Assembly: GCF_900115595.1 (NCBI RefSeq)
Contig: NZ_FOXA01000019.1
Span: forward strand, 1-49,917
Length of the DNA: 49,917 bases
Reading direction: 5' to 3'
DNA from: Tranquillimonas alkanivorans
GTDB lineage: Bacteria > Pseudomonadota > Alphaproteobacteria > Rhodobacterales > Rhodobacteraceae
The notes beneath the pieces are model-generated. The model had not been told where the DNA came from. It searched no databases and saw only the letters and a program-made list of their open reading frames with translations. The number at the start of each line of letters is the position of its first letter. Within the stretch, counting starts at the first letter, position 1. The translations under genes and the position numbers were made by a program. This document shows positions 34,294 to 42,352 of this stretch, piece after piece.

Positions 34294-36174
34294 ATGAAAC
34301 GACGCGCACCCTATTCCAGCCTCTACAGGCATGCCATCGGCGAAGCCTTCCGCACCCTTGCCATGCTCCTGCTCCTCACAGGCGTGGCCGCCGCGCAGGA
34401 GACGGTGTTCGCGCAGGGCGAGCCCATGGACCCGCGCGAAGCTTTCGAGCTCACAGTCACAGCGCCCCCCGAGGGCGGTCGTCTCCTGCGCTGGAAGATC
34501 GCGGAGGGCTACTACCTCTACCGCGACTACCTCTCCGCGAAGACCGCCGACGGCGCCTCCCTGCCCCTCGAAACCGACCAGGGGGTTGCGAAGGAAGACC
34601 CCACCTTCGGGACCGTCGAGGTCTACTACGACAGCGCCGAGGCCCGGATGCCCGCGGCCGCGGGCCCGGTGCAGGTGACCTACCAGGGATGCCAGGAAGA
34701 CGGCATCTGCTATCCGCCGGTGACCGAGGAATTGCCGGCCCTGTCACAGGCCTCGTCGTGGTCCGCCACGAATGCCCCGGCTGGGGAGCCCCCGGTCGGC
34801 GGCGATGCTTCGGCGCCGCCGGCGGAGCCCGGCGAGGCCGACGCCGAGACAGTCAAGGCCGGCACGTTCACCCTGGCCGACGACGCCGGGATGCTCGGTG
34901 GACTCCGGGACCGGGGTGGAGCCACCCGCGTCCTGCTCGGCTTCTTCGGCTTCGGGCTTCTGCTGGCGTTCACGCCCTGCGTCCTGCCGATGTTCCCGAT
35001 CCTCGCCGGCCTGCTCGCGGGCCAGGGCGAGGGCATGGGCGCCCGGCGCGGCTTTGCCCTGAGCGCGGTCTACGTCGTGGCGATGGCCTCGGCCCTGAGC
35101 CTGCTCGGGATCGTAGCGGCCTGGTCCGGGCAGAACCTGCAGATCGTGCTGCAGTCGCCGTGGGCCGTCGGAGCCGTCGCGGTGATCTTCGTCGCGCTCG
35201 CCCTGTCGATGTTCGGGCTCTACGACCTGCGTCTTCCCGAGGCCTGGAACGCGAGCTTGTCGGGCGCGGGATCGGGCCGCCGGGGCACGTTCGGCGGCGC
35301 CGCGGTTCTCGGCTTTACCTCGGCCCTCATCATGGGCCCCTGCGTCACCGCGCCTTTGGCCGGCGCGCTTCTCTACATTGCCCAGACCGGTGACGTGGCG
35401 CTCGGCGCCGGAGCGCTCTTCGCTCTCGGCCTGGGGCAAGGCGTCCCGTTGCTCGCCATGGGGGCCTTCGGTGCCCGGGTCCTGCCCCGCGCGGGGGCCT
35501 GGATGGACAGGGTGAAGCTCGTCTTCGGCTTCGCCTTCCTCGCCATGGCGGCATGGCTCGCGGGGCGCATCGTTCCGCCGGCGGCCGGGCTCGCCCTCTG
35601 GGCCGCCCTGCTGGTGCTCGCCGGGGTCTTCGCGGGCGGCCTCGACCGGCTGGACGCGGCATCGGGCGCCGGGGCGCGCATGCGCAAGGCCGCGGGCCTC
35701 GTCGCCTTGCTCTCCGCCGCCCTCCTCGGCCTCGGCGCGGCGAGCGGCGGAGACGATCCTCTGCGCCCGCTCGCAGGACTGCGCGTGCCCGCCGGCGGCA
35801 GCGCCGAGGCGGGGCAGACGGAGCTGGTCTTCACCACCGTCACCACGGTGCCCGAGCTCGAGGCCGTGCTCGGCGGCTCCGACGCACCCACCATGATCTA
35901 CTTCACCGCCGACTGGTGCGTCACCTGCCGGGTGATCGAGCGCCGCGTCTGGTCGGATCGCGGTGTGCAGGAGGCGCTGTCGGGCATGACGGTCATCGCC
36001 GCGGACCTGTCCGACTTCGATGCCGGCAGCCAGAACCTGCTCGACCAGCTCAACTCCGTCGGCCCGCCCACGATGATCTTCCTCGATGCGCGGGGTCGTG
36101 AGGCTGCCGGAACCCGGCTTGTGGGCGAACCGGGCCCGGAGGACGTCATCGCATCCGTGAGGGCGGTGCGTTGA
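34294..36174 (+). CDS. dsbD: Thiol:disulfide interchange protein DsbD
   Basis: A 626-residue inner-membrane electron carrier moving reducing power from cytoplasmic thioredoxin to the periplasm. All three redox pairs are present: the N-terminal periplasmic domain with QGCQEDGICYPP, the transmembrane pair in FTPCVLPMFP and IMGPCVTAPLAG, and the C-terminal thioredoxin domain with TADWCVTCRVIE. Eight helices are expected. A signal peptide (TLAMLLLLTGVAAAQ) precedes the first domain. ATG 34294 is chosen; TTG 34273 lies upstream. It overlaps tlpA by four bases, starting a tightly coupled block. Confidence 0.93.
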   Translation: MKRRAPYSSLYRHAIGEAFRTLAMLLLLTGVAAAQETVFAQGEPMDPREAFELTVTAPPEGGRLLRWKIAEGYYLYRDYLSAKTADGASLPLETDQGVAKEDPTFGTVEVYYDSAEARMPAAAGPVQVTYQGCQEDGICYPPVTEELPALSQASSWSATNAPAGEPPVGGDASAPPAEPGEADAETVKAGTFTLADDAGMLGGLRDRGGATRVLLGFFGFGLLLAFTPCVLPMFPILAGLLAGQGEGMGARRGFALSAVYVVAMASALSLLGIVAAWSGQNLQIVLQSPWAVGAVAVIFVALALSMFGLYDLRLPEAWNASLSGAGSGRRGTFGGAAVLGFTSALIMGPCVTAPLAGALLYIAQTGDVALGAGALFALGLGQGVPLLAMGAFGARVLPRAGAWMDRVKLVFGFAFLAMAAWLAGRIVPPAAGLALWAALLVLAGVFAGGLDRLDAASGAGARMRKAAGLVALLSAALLGLGAASGGDDPLRPLAGLRVPAGGSAEAGQTELVFTTVTTVPELEAVLGGSDAPTMIYFTADWCVTCRVIERRVWSDRGVQEALSGMTVIAADLSDFDAGSQNLLDQLNSVGPPTMIFLDARGREAAGTRLVGEPGPEDVIASVRAVR

Positions 36175-36989
36175 ACGCGGTTGCGATCGGCCCGCTCGTC
36201 TTTTCGAACGCGCGGTTCCAGGCGGTGCTGGCGATCTTCGTCTTCCTGGCGGTCGTGGAACTGATCGCGTGGCGGTGGCCCCGCCATGCCCAGGACGCGC
36301 GGCCCTGGTCGATCCTCGCGCTCCTCTCCTGGATCGGCGCAGCGCGGCTTGGCTTCGTGGGTGCGGAATGGGACAGCTTCGCCGCGGCGCCGCTCGACGT
36401 GCTGGCCCTCTGGCAAGGCGGCTTCGATCCGCTGGCCGGGCTGGCGGGTTTTGGAGTTGTAACGCTCTTGGGGACCCTGCGTCGTCCCTCGGTCGCGGCT
36501 CCCCTTCTGGCCGCCGCTGCCTGCGCCGGCATTGCCGTTGCCGGGGCCCGCCTCGCCTTGCCGGACGAGGCCTCCGGACGACTGCCCGAGATCGCCCTGC
36601 CCGACCTTTCTGGCCGCCCGGTGCCGCTTACCGACGCCGAAGGGCGACCGGTCGTGATCAACCTCTGGGCAAGCTGGTGCCCGCCCTGCCGGCGGGAGAT
36701 GCCGATGATGATGGAGGTCGCGACCGCACGCGACGACGCCGCCGTGCGCTTCGCCAACCAGCGAGAACGCGCCGCGACGATCTCGGACTTCCTCCGCCGG
36801 CAGGGACTCGCCTCGGACGCCGTCCTGCGGGATCCGGACGGCCGACTGATGGAGCGGTTCGACCTGCTCGGCCTGCCCTCCACGCTGTTCTTCGACGCCG
36901 AAGGCCGCCTCGAGGCCGTCCACACCGGTGAAATATCCCGCGCGCAACTCAACGCGCGCATCGATGACCTGACACGGGAGACCCCATGA
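36171..36989 (+). CDS. TlpA-like membrane-anchored thioredoxin
   Basis: A 272-residue protein starting at TTG 36171, inside the dsbD stop. About four hydrophobic segments in residues 15-130 (AVLAIFVFLAVVELIAW, then others) precede a periplasmic TlpA/ResA-type thioredoxin domain with VVINLWASWCPPCRREMP (Cys170, Cys173) and the cis-Pro loop LGLPSTLFF. Typical TlpA has one helix; the longer membrane part recalls Lgt-like N-terminal fusions. It likely receives electrons from DsbD and reduces a periplasmic target, plausibly the L,D-transpeptidase encoded next or cytochrome-related thiols. Confidence 0.85.
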   Translation: MNAVAIGPLVFSNARFQAVLAIFVFLAVVELIAWRWPRHAQDARPWSILALLSWIGAARLGFVGAEWDSFAAAPLDVLALWQGGFDPLAGLAGFGVVTLLGTLRRPSVAAPLLAAAACAGIAVAGARLALPDEASGRLPEIALPDLSGRPVPLTDAEGRPVVINLWASWCPPCRREMPMMMEVATARDDAAVRFANQRERAATISDFLRRQGLASDAVLRDPDGRLMERFDLLGLPSTLFFDAEGRLEAVHTGEISRAQLNARIDDLTRETP

Positions 36990-37813
36990 GACCACTTCCC
37001 GAGCGTGCGCGGCTCCTGTCCGCCTGCGCCTGCCTGTCGTTCCTGGCGGCCTGTACCACGACGACCTCTTCGCAAAGTCCGTCGGCGCGACCCGATGCGT
37101 CCCCGACGCCGGCCACAGCAGAGCCTCCCGCGAGTTCTGCCGAGGCGTCCGTAATGCAGGCCCCGTCGCTGCCCGCCGACGTCCGGGCGATGTACGACCG
37201 GATCGAGGACAAGGGCGAGATCATCCCGGCGGTGCCCGAAGACGTGCTGAGCGAGCGCAATCGCCGCCAGGAGGTCGATTACTGGACCGACGAAGAACCC
37301 GGAACCATCGTCGTCGATCCCCATGCGCGCTTTCTCTACCTCGTCCTCGAAGGCGACCGGGCGATGCGCTACGGCGTGGCCGTCGGCGACGACGGGCGCG
37401 GCTTTGCGGGCACCGGCAACATCCCCTTCACGCGCGAGTGGCCGCGCTGGACCCCGACGCAGAACATGCTGGAGCGCGATCCGGAGAAGTACGGGCCCTA
37501 CCGCGACGGCATGGAGGGCGGGATCGAGAACCCGCTCGGCGCGCGGGCGCTTTACCTCTTCAAGGACGGGCGCGACACGCTCTACCGCATTCACGGCACC
37601 AACGACCCCTTCTCGATCGGCAAGGCGACCTCGGCCGGCTGCATCCGCCTGTTCAACCAGGACATCCTGGACCTGCACGAGCGGGTCCGGGCAGGCGCCA
37701 AGGTGGTCGTCCTGAGCGAGACGGAGAGTGGCAAAGGCACCAATCCGCCCTCTGCCGATCGGTCCATTTCGATCTCATCCACCACCCTCACGGACACAGG
37801 AGCAACCCGATGA
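36986..37813 (+). CDS. L,D-transpeptidase (YkuD), lipoprotein
   Basis: A 275-residue protein with a lipoprotein signal (CLSFLAAC lipobox; Cys28 or nearby as the lipidated residue). A Ser/Pro/Ala-rich linker is followed by a YkuD domain: GTIVVDPHARFLYLVLEGDRAMRYGVAVG, NPLGARALYLF, and the active-site stretch IHGTNDPFSIGKATSAGCIRLFNQDI with the catalytic His and Cys. It would form 3-3 cross-links in peptidoglycan or attach proteins to it. Four-base overlaps on both sides (tlpA before, dsbA-like after) couple it to redox proteins, which makes sense because the catalytic Cys must be kept reduced. Confidence 0.88.
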   Translation: MRPLPERARLLSACACLSFLAACTTTTSSQSPSARPDASPTPATAEPPASSAEASVMQAPSLPADVRAMYDRIEDKGEIIPAVPEDVLSERNRRQEVDYWTDEEPGTIVVDPHARFLYLVLEGDRAMRYGVAVGDDGRGFAGTGNIPFTREWPRWTPTQNMLERDPEKYGPYRDGMEGGIENPLGARALYLFKDGRDTLYRIHGTNDPFSIGKATSAGCIRLFNQDILDLHERVRAGAKVVVLSETESGKGTNPPSADRSISISSTTLTDTGATR

Positions 37814-38436
37814 CCCGACTGAACCGCAGGCACCTTCTTCTCGGCGGCCTGGCCACTGCCGGCAGCGCTGCAGGCCTGCTGCTATTCTCTCGCAATGGCG
37901 CCACCGCACAGGACCTCACTCGCGAGGACGTGCTCTTCGATCCCGACAACCCGGAGCTCGGCAACCCCGAGGGCGACGTGACCCTCGTCGAGTTCTTCGA
38001 TTACCAGTGCCCCTACTGCAAGGCGAACCACCCGATCCTGACCGACGTCGTCGCCGCAGACGGCAACATTCGCCTGGTGATGAAGGACTGGCCAATCTTC
38101 GGCGCACCCTCTGTGCGGGCCGCGCAGCTCGCTCTCGGCGCCGCATCCCTGGACGCCTACGAAACGGCGAATGCCACGCTGATGGCGACGGAAGGCCGCC
38201 TCGACGACGCGCTGATCGACGAGGCGCTCGAGGATGCGGGGCTCGATGTGGCGGACCTGCAGGCTGCGTATCAGAACGACCGCAACAAGTGGGACGGGCT
38301 TATCGCGCGCAACGGCAGGCAGGCGTCGATCCTCGGCCTCAGGGGCACGCCTGCCTTCATCGTCGGCACCGCCCTCTATCCTGGCGCCATGGATGGCGAA
38401 GCGCTCCGCGAGGCGATCGAGATGGCGCGGTCCTGA
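37810..38436 (+). CDS. DsbA-family thioredoxin-fold oxidoreductase
   Basis: A 208-residue exported protein. The N terminus TRLNRRHLLLGGLATAGSA has a Tat-like twin Arg followed by a hydrophobic stretch. The thioredoxin fold begins at VTLVEFFDYQCPYCKANHP with Cys67-Pro-Tyr-Cys70, has an inserted helical domain, and ends with GLRGTPAFIVG (cis-Pro loop). It belongs to the DsbA/Com1/DsbG-like group; whether it oxidises or isomerises is not decided by sequence. As it lies downstream of dsbD and tlpA, a reduced disulfide isomerase/reductase role is plausible. Confidence 0.88.
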   Translation: MTRLNRRHLLLGGLATAGSAAGLLLFSRNGATAQDLTREDVLFDPDNPELGNPEGDVTLVEFFDYQCPYCKANHPILTDVVAADGNIRLVMKDWPIFGAPSVRAAQLALGAASLDAYETANATLMATEGRLDDALIDEALEDAGLDVADLQAAYQNDRNKWDGLIARNGRQASILGLRGTPAFIVGTALYPGAMDGEALREAIEMARS

Positions 38437-38474
38437 CGGAGGCCGCAGAGCTTCAACAGCAGAGGAGAACGCAG

Positions 38475-39026
38475 ATGAGCCAGACCTTCACCCGCCGCGC
38501 TGCCATCCTGGGCGGCCTCGCAGGGCTTGCCGCCCCGAGCCTGCTCAACGCACAGGAGGCACCGGTCCGGCGCAATGCCTCGAGCTTCTCGGCGCAGCGC
38601 TGGCAGGACCATTTCGACAGCCTCGGCGTCGTCACCATCGTCGCCGATACCACCTCGCGCGCCCTCCACTACTGGAACGAGGATGGCTCGGACTATCGCA
38701 TGTATCCCACCTCGGTGCCGGCCTCGGAGGAGCTGACGAAGCGCGGCTACACGCAAGTGGTGCGCAAGAAGGTCGGCCCCGACTGGACGCCGACCCCGTC
38801 GATGATCGAGCGCAACCCCGACCTGCACTACATGCCGCCGGGGCCGGACAACCCGCTCGGCACCCACGCGATGTACCTTTCCTGGCCCGCCTACCTGATC
38901 CACGGCACCCACGACACGCGCAAGATCGGGCGGCGCTCGTCGGACGGCTGTATCGGGCTCTACAACGAGATGATCGCGGAGCTGTTCGCGATTACACCGG
39001 TGGGGGCGCAGGTGCGCATCATCTGA
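38475..39026 (+). CDS. L,D-transpeptidase (YkuD), Tat-type signal, variant active site
   Basis: A 183-residue protein with a Tat-like signal (FTRRAAILGGLAGLAAPSLLNA). The YkuD domain includes VTIVADTTSRALHYWNEDG, NPLGTHAMYL and YLIHGTHDTRKIGRRSSDGCIGLYNEMI. His and Cys are present, but the usual Arg after GCI (GCIRL/GCIRM) is Gly here. That Arg normally helps position the donor peptide, so specificity may differ. It lies 38 bp after the DsbA-like gene with a GAGGAG site before ATG 38475. Last gene of the block; a stem-loop follows. Confidence 0.87.
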   Translation: MSQTFTRRAAILGGLAGLAAPSLLNAQEAPVRRNASSFSAQRWQDHFDSLGVVTIVADTTSRALHYWNEDGSDYRMYPTSVPASEELTKRGYTQVVRKKVGPDWTPTPSMIERNPDLHYMPPGPDNPLGTHAMYLSWPAYLIHGTHDTRKIGRRSSDGCIGLYNEMIAELFAITPVGAQVRII

Positions 39027-39039
39027 CTGGCCAGTGGTC

Positions 39040-39069
39040 GGGGGGCGGCGGGCGCCTTCGTCGCCCCCC
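39040..39069 (+). terminator. GC stem-loop after the second L,D-transpeptidase gene
   Basis: GGGGGGCG (39040-39047) and CGCCCCCC (39062-39069) form an 8-bp stem with a 14-base loop, starting 13 bases after the stop. It likely ends the dsbD operon. No U-tract. Confidence 0.5.
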
Positions 39070-39193
39070 CGGGCATGGGCCGACGCGGTGGCCGCGCATT
39101 GCCCGGAGCGCCGGCCGCGGTCATCCTTCGCAGCGGTCGCCTGCGCTCCGCCGCTTCGCCGCACGCGCCGGGCACCACGAGAAAGGACATGCG

Positions 39194-39688
39194 ATGGAGA
39201 CGTTCCATTACCTGATCGGCCAGGACACGCCGCACATCGCCTGGTGGCAGATGTGCCTGCGTGCCGTGATCATCTTCGTCTATGCCGTGGCGCTCTACCG
39301 TCTCGCGCCGCGGCGGTCCTTCGCCGGACTCTCGGCCTTCGACATCGTCCTGACCGTCATCATGGGGTCGAGCCTCAGCCGCGCCCTGACCGGCAATGCG
39401 CCGCTTCTGCCGGCCCTGGCCGCCACGGGGCTGCTCGTCCTGATGCATGCCGCCCTCTCCGCGCTCGCACCGCGCTCCGAGCTGGTGTCGCGCCTCTTCA
39501 AGGGGCGGCCGATCCAGTTGATCAGGAACGGGAAAATCGACTGGGGGGCGATGCGCCGGAGCCGGCTCGGCGAGCGAGACCTCGCCGAGCAGCTTCGCCT
39601 GAAGGGGCTTCGCGGCGCAGAGGATGTCGAGGAGGCCTACCTCGAGCGCAACGGCGCGATCAGCGTGGTGAAGTCGAGTGGCGGCTGA
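39194..39688 (+). CDS. DUF421 family membrane protein (YetF-like)
   Basis: A 164-residue protein. Three N-terminal helices (AVIIFVYAVALYRLA, SAFDIVLTVIMGSSLSRALTG, LLPALAATGLLVLMHAALSAL) are followed by the DUF421 cytosolic domain with LFKGRPIQLIRNGKIDWGAMRRSRLGERDLAEQLRLKG and VEEAYLERNGAISVVK. This is the YetF/DUF421 pattern; the molecular role is not known. GAAAGGAC precedes ATG 39194. It converges on the DUF442 gene. Confidence 0.85.
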   Translation: METFHYLIGQDTPHIAWWQMCLRAVIIFVYAVALYRLAPRRSFAGLSAFDIVLTVIMGSSLSRALTGNAPLLPALAATGLLVLMHAALSALAPRSELVSRLFKGRPIQLIRNGKIDWGAMRRSRLGERDLAEQLRLKGLRGAEDVEEAYLERNGAISVVKSSGG

Positions 39689-39726
39689 GGCGACCGCATC
39701 GACGAGGCGGGCCGGCCGGCGGCTCC

Positions 39727-40176
39727 TCAACCGCCGTGGCGGTCCACGTAGCTCTTCACGAACGCCTCGAGTTCGGGCGTGTCGCATTCGAACCCCATCT
39801 CCTCGGCCTTCGAAATCACCTCGTCGCCCGACATGTCCTGCTCGCTGGCAACATGCATCATCGTCATCGCCCCGGCCCGTTTGCCCGAACTGCAATGCAG
39901 GAGTACGGGTTTGGGCAGGTTCTCGAGCCGGTCTCGGAAACGGTCCACCTCCTCGTCGGACAGATCCTGTTTCGAGACGCCCTGGTGGTAGAAGGCCAAG
40001 CCGGCCTCCTCGGCCAACCGGCGCTCCTCCTCGGGCGGGACCTTCTGCTCCTCGTCGCCGACCTGCAAGCTGACGATGGACCGAAAGCCGTCTTCGGCGA
40101 CCCTGGCGAACTCCTCCTTCCCGGGCTCGAATTTCGCGACCGTGAAGGCGTCGGTGATTGCGACGGTGTTTTCCAT
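39727..40176 (-). CDS. DUF442/TIGR01244-type sulfur transferase or phosphatase-like protein
   Basis: A 149-residue protein of the Blh-type domain family: ITDAFTVAKFEPGKEEFARVAEDGFRSIVSLQ, FYHQGVSKQDLSDEEVDRF and the loop LLHCSSGKRAGAM. Cys95 and Arg100 form a C-x4-R loop, as in rhodanese-like enzymes rather than the C-x5-R of tyrosine phosphatases. It lies 18 bp after the CstB-like gene on the same strand. In Blh-type proteins this domain is found with a persulfide dioxygenase, so handling of persulfide or thiosulfate sulfur is the likely role. Confidence 0.8.
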   Translation of the reverse strand: MENTVAITDAFTVAKFEPGKEEFARVAEDGFRSIVSLQVGDEEQKVPPEEERRLAEEAGLAFYHQGVSKQDLSDEEVDRFRDRLENLPKPVLLHCSSGKRAGAMTMMHVASEQDMSGDEVISKAEEMGFECDTPELEAFVKSYVDRHGG

Positions 40177-40194
40177 GAGACGTTCCTTTCGATC

Positions 40195-41589
40195 TCAGTC
40201 GGTGGAGGTGGGGTAGCCGGCGGCAGTCCAGGCTTTCCAACTGCCCGGCACGTTGCGGACGTCCTCGAACCCGTGCGCCTTGAGCAGGCTCGCTGCCGCG
40301 CTGGCGCGAAAGCCGCTGGCGCAGTAGGTGGCATAGGTCCGCTGGCGGTCGAGCTCGTCCAGCCGCCCGGGCAGTTCGCCGAGAAAGACGTGCCGTGCGC
40401 CGGGGATACGGCCCGCGTCCCATTCCTCCTGCTTGCGGACGTCGAGCCGCTGGACCTCGGCCGGCGCATCCTTCAGCTCGTGGACCGGCACCTGCGGGAT
40501 CTGCGCCAGCGGGCGGCCTTCCTCCTGCCACAGGTCCATGCCGCCGGCGAGGTAGCCGCCGAAGTTCACAAAGCCGGTGCGCCACAGCAGCCGCAGGATG
40601 CGGGGCAGATCGCTCTCGCTCTTCAGCACGAGGTGGATCGGCCTCTCGGGGTCGAGCAGCCAGCCGGCCCAGACCGACAGGTCCGGGCGGCCGCCGATGT
40701 TCAGCGCCCCGGCGATGTGCCCTGCGCCGAAGGCCAGCATGTCGCGGGTGTCGAGAAGCTGCGCGCCCGGCGTCTCGACGGCCTGCGCGAAGGCGGCCGG
40801 GGTCAGTCCCGGCACCTTCGGCAGGTTGCCCAGCACCGGCGGACCCGCCGCGTTCACCTTCTTGAGGTGCGGATAATGCATCGGCACCGGCGGCGCGTTC
40901 TCCTGCATCGCTGTCTTGAAGTCCTCCAGCCGCTCGATCCGGCAGTAGGGATTGAACCGGCGCTCGAAGCCGATCGTGCTCGACATCCGGTCGCCGATGT
41001 CGGGTCCGCATTCCGACCCGGCGCCGTGGCAGGGATAGATGATCACGCCGTCGTCCAGCCGCATGTAGAAGTCGTGGACTGTGTGAAACAGCGCCTCGGT
41101 CAGCTCCTCGGTCTGCTCGTCGCCCATCAGGTCCGGCCGCCCCACGGAGTCCACGAAGAAGCTGTCGCCGGTCAGGACGCCCCAGGGGCTGTCCTTGCCG
41201 CTTTCGTAAAGCAGGAAGGCCAGGTGTTCGGGCGTGTGGCCGGGCGTGTGCTTCGCCTCCAGCCGGGCAGAGCCGAAGTCGAAGGTGTCGCCGTCGCGCA
41301 GGGGGTCGTGGTCGAAGCCGTACTCCGCCCCGCCCTCGACGCTGAGGCAGAGCTTCGCCCGGCCCTGAAGCCGGTCCACGAGTTCGCGCGCGCCGCTCAT
41401 GAAGTCGGCATGGATGTGCGTCTCGAAGACATGGGTGATCGCAAGGCCATAGCGCCGGGCGGTCTCCAGGTACACGCCGACATCGGGCCGCGGGTCGATG
41501 ACGGCTGCCACGCCGGCGGCGTCGTCGCCGACAAGGTAGGAGGTCTGGGCCACGCCGTCGGCCAGGATCTGCTCGAATCGAAGAGTCAT
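40195..41589 (-). CDS. cstB: CstB-like persulfide dioxygenase with two rhodanese domains
   Basis: A 464-residue protein. Residues 1 to about 245 are a metallo-beta-lactamase fold of the ETHE1 type: THIHADF (His58, His60, Asp62), AKHTPGHTPEH, LTGDSFFVDSVGRPDL and the nonheme iron site. Next comes a rhodanese domain without a catalytic Cys (LVLKSESDL where the loop should be), then a second rhodanese with YCASGFRAS (Cys423). This three-part layout is that of staphylococcal CstB, which turns low-molecular persulfides to thiosulfate. It is the first gene of a two-gene operon with DUF442. It should detoxify sulfide-derived persulfide in the cytoplasm. Confidence 0.85.
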   Translation of the reverse strand: MTLRFEQILADGVAQTSYLVGDDAAGVAAVIDPRPDVGVYLETARRYGLAITHVFETHIHADFMSGARELVDRLQGRAKLCLSVEGGAEYGFDHDPLRDGDTFDFGSARLEAKHTPGHTPEHLAFLLYESGKDSPWGVLTGDSFFVDSVGRPDLMGDEQTEELTEALFHTVHDFYMRLDDGVIIYPCHGAGSECGPDIGDRMSSTIGFERRFNPYCRIERLEDFKTAMQENAPPVPMHYPHLKKVNAAGPPVLGNLPKVPGLTPAAFAQAVETPGAQLLDTRDMLAFGAGHIAGALNIGGRPDLSVWAGWLLDPERPIHLVLKSESDLPRILRLLWRTGFVNFGGYLAGGMDLWQEEGRPLAQIPQVPVHELKDAPAEVQRLDVRKQEEWDAGRIPGARHVFLGELPGRLDELDRQRTYATYCASGFRASAAASLLKAHGFEDVRNVPGSWKAWTAAGYPTSTD

Positions 41590-41635
41590 GTCTGGAGGTC
41601 CCCCATCCGTGGGTCAGACCGGAAAACTCTCTGCA

Positions 41636-41657
41636 TACATCGCGGTTCCAGAATGTA
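41636..41657. promoter_or_regulatory. TACAT-N12-ATGTA dyad between divergent cstB-like and EF-hand genes
   Basis: TACAT (41636-41640) and ATGTA (41653-41657) are perfect 5-base inverted arms, 46 bp before the CstB-like start. This is the place for a persulfide-sensing repressor site (CstR, SqrR/BigR type), but the sequence is not a known consensus. Confidence 0.3.
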
Positions 41658-41720
41658 CCGGGGAACCACGAGCCTTCCCGCTCGTCTTGCGGATATCCGC
41701 TCATGAGAGGAGACCGCCCG

Positions 41721-42104
41721 ATGAAGCTCACGAAACGACTGGCGATCGGCGCCATCGCAGGGGGAATCGCAGCGGCACCTGCCGTCGCGCAAGAGGCGGA
41801 GGCCGCGTTCGACCGCCTCGATGCCGACGGAAACGGGCACATCTCCTGGGCGGAGGCTTACGACGTCCGCACCAGCGAGTTCACGGAGATGGATGCGGAC
41901 ATGAACGGCATCCTTGCAGAGGAGGAATTCCAAGGCCCGGCCCGCCCCCTCTCTGCATTCGATACCGATGGAGACATGACCCTGTCGCTGGCCGAGTTCC
42001 TCCAGGGGCACCGCAGCATGTTCGACAGATTCGACGAAGATGCCGACGGCGCGCTGGTCCTGGACGAATTCGAAGCAGCGCGGAGTGCAGCTCGGAGCGA
42101 TTAA
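41721..42104 (+). CDS. Exported EF-hand calcium-binding protein
   Basis: A 127-residue acidic protein. The signal is MKLTKRLAIGAIAGGIAAAPAVAQ. Four EF-hand loops follow: DADGNGHISWAE, DADMNGILAEEE, DTDGDMTLSLAE and DEDADGALVLDE. All have the Asp-x-Asp start and a Glu at position 12. Loops 2 and 3 have hydrophobic substitutions at usual ligand positions and may bind weakly. ATG 41721 has GAGAGGAG eight bases upstream, so the in-frame ATG 41703 is not needed. Divergent from the CstB-like gene. Likely a periplasmic Ca2+ or metal buffer. Confidence 0.85.
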   Translation: MKLTKRLAIGAIAGGIAAAPAVAQEAEAAFDRLDADGNGHISWAEAYDVRTSEFTEMDADMNGILAEEEFQGPARPLSAFDTDGDMTLSLAEFLQGHRSMFDRFDEDADGALVLDEFEAARSAARSD

Positions 42105-42231
42105 CCCCGCTGTCGTCCGCATCCGCTACCGCGGGCGTCATCCTCCCGCCGTACATGGTGCCGCCTCTACAGTTCTTTCGCACCCGTCACAGGCCATAGG
42201 CCTTCCAGCGGCGTCGACGACGTCTTGAGCA

Positions 42232-42248
42232 CTTGATCTGGCGTCAAG
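42232..42248. promoter_or_regulatory. CTTGA-N7-TCAAG dyad upstream of the RND genes
   Basis: Perfect 5-base arms at 42232-42236 and 42244-42248. Arms resemble those of the Crp/FNR family (TTGA/TCAA), but the spacing is 7 rather than 6. It lies 18 bp before the better FNR-type site. Confidence 0.35.
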
Positions 42249-42265
42249 AAACACATTCAGTTTTC

Positions 42266-42279
42266 TTGATTTAGATCAT
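42266..42279. promoter_or_regulatory. FNR-type box upstream of the RND efflux genes
   Basis: TTGATTTAGATCAT matches TTGAT-N4-ATCAA in nine of ten fixed positions. It lies 74 bp before the GTG start at 42353, a suitable distance for an activator site. Confidence 0.6.
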
Positions 42280-42352
42280 TGTGATCCAGGCCGAGACTGT
42301 GCCTTCTCACTGGCATCCGGAAGAACGACGTGGATTTGGGTGAGGTGGGACA

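Noticed and set aside
39034-41706. An 890-codon plus-strand frame
   Set aside because: Antisense to the CstB-like and DUF442 genes, which carry complete motifs; a shadow of codon bias.
38960-41842. A 960-codon minus-strand frame
   Set aside because: It crosses LDT2, DUF421, DUF442 and cstB-like genes in wrong frames, is Arg/Pro/Gly-rich and has no family motif; a GC-rich shadow.
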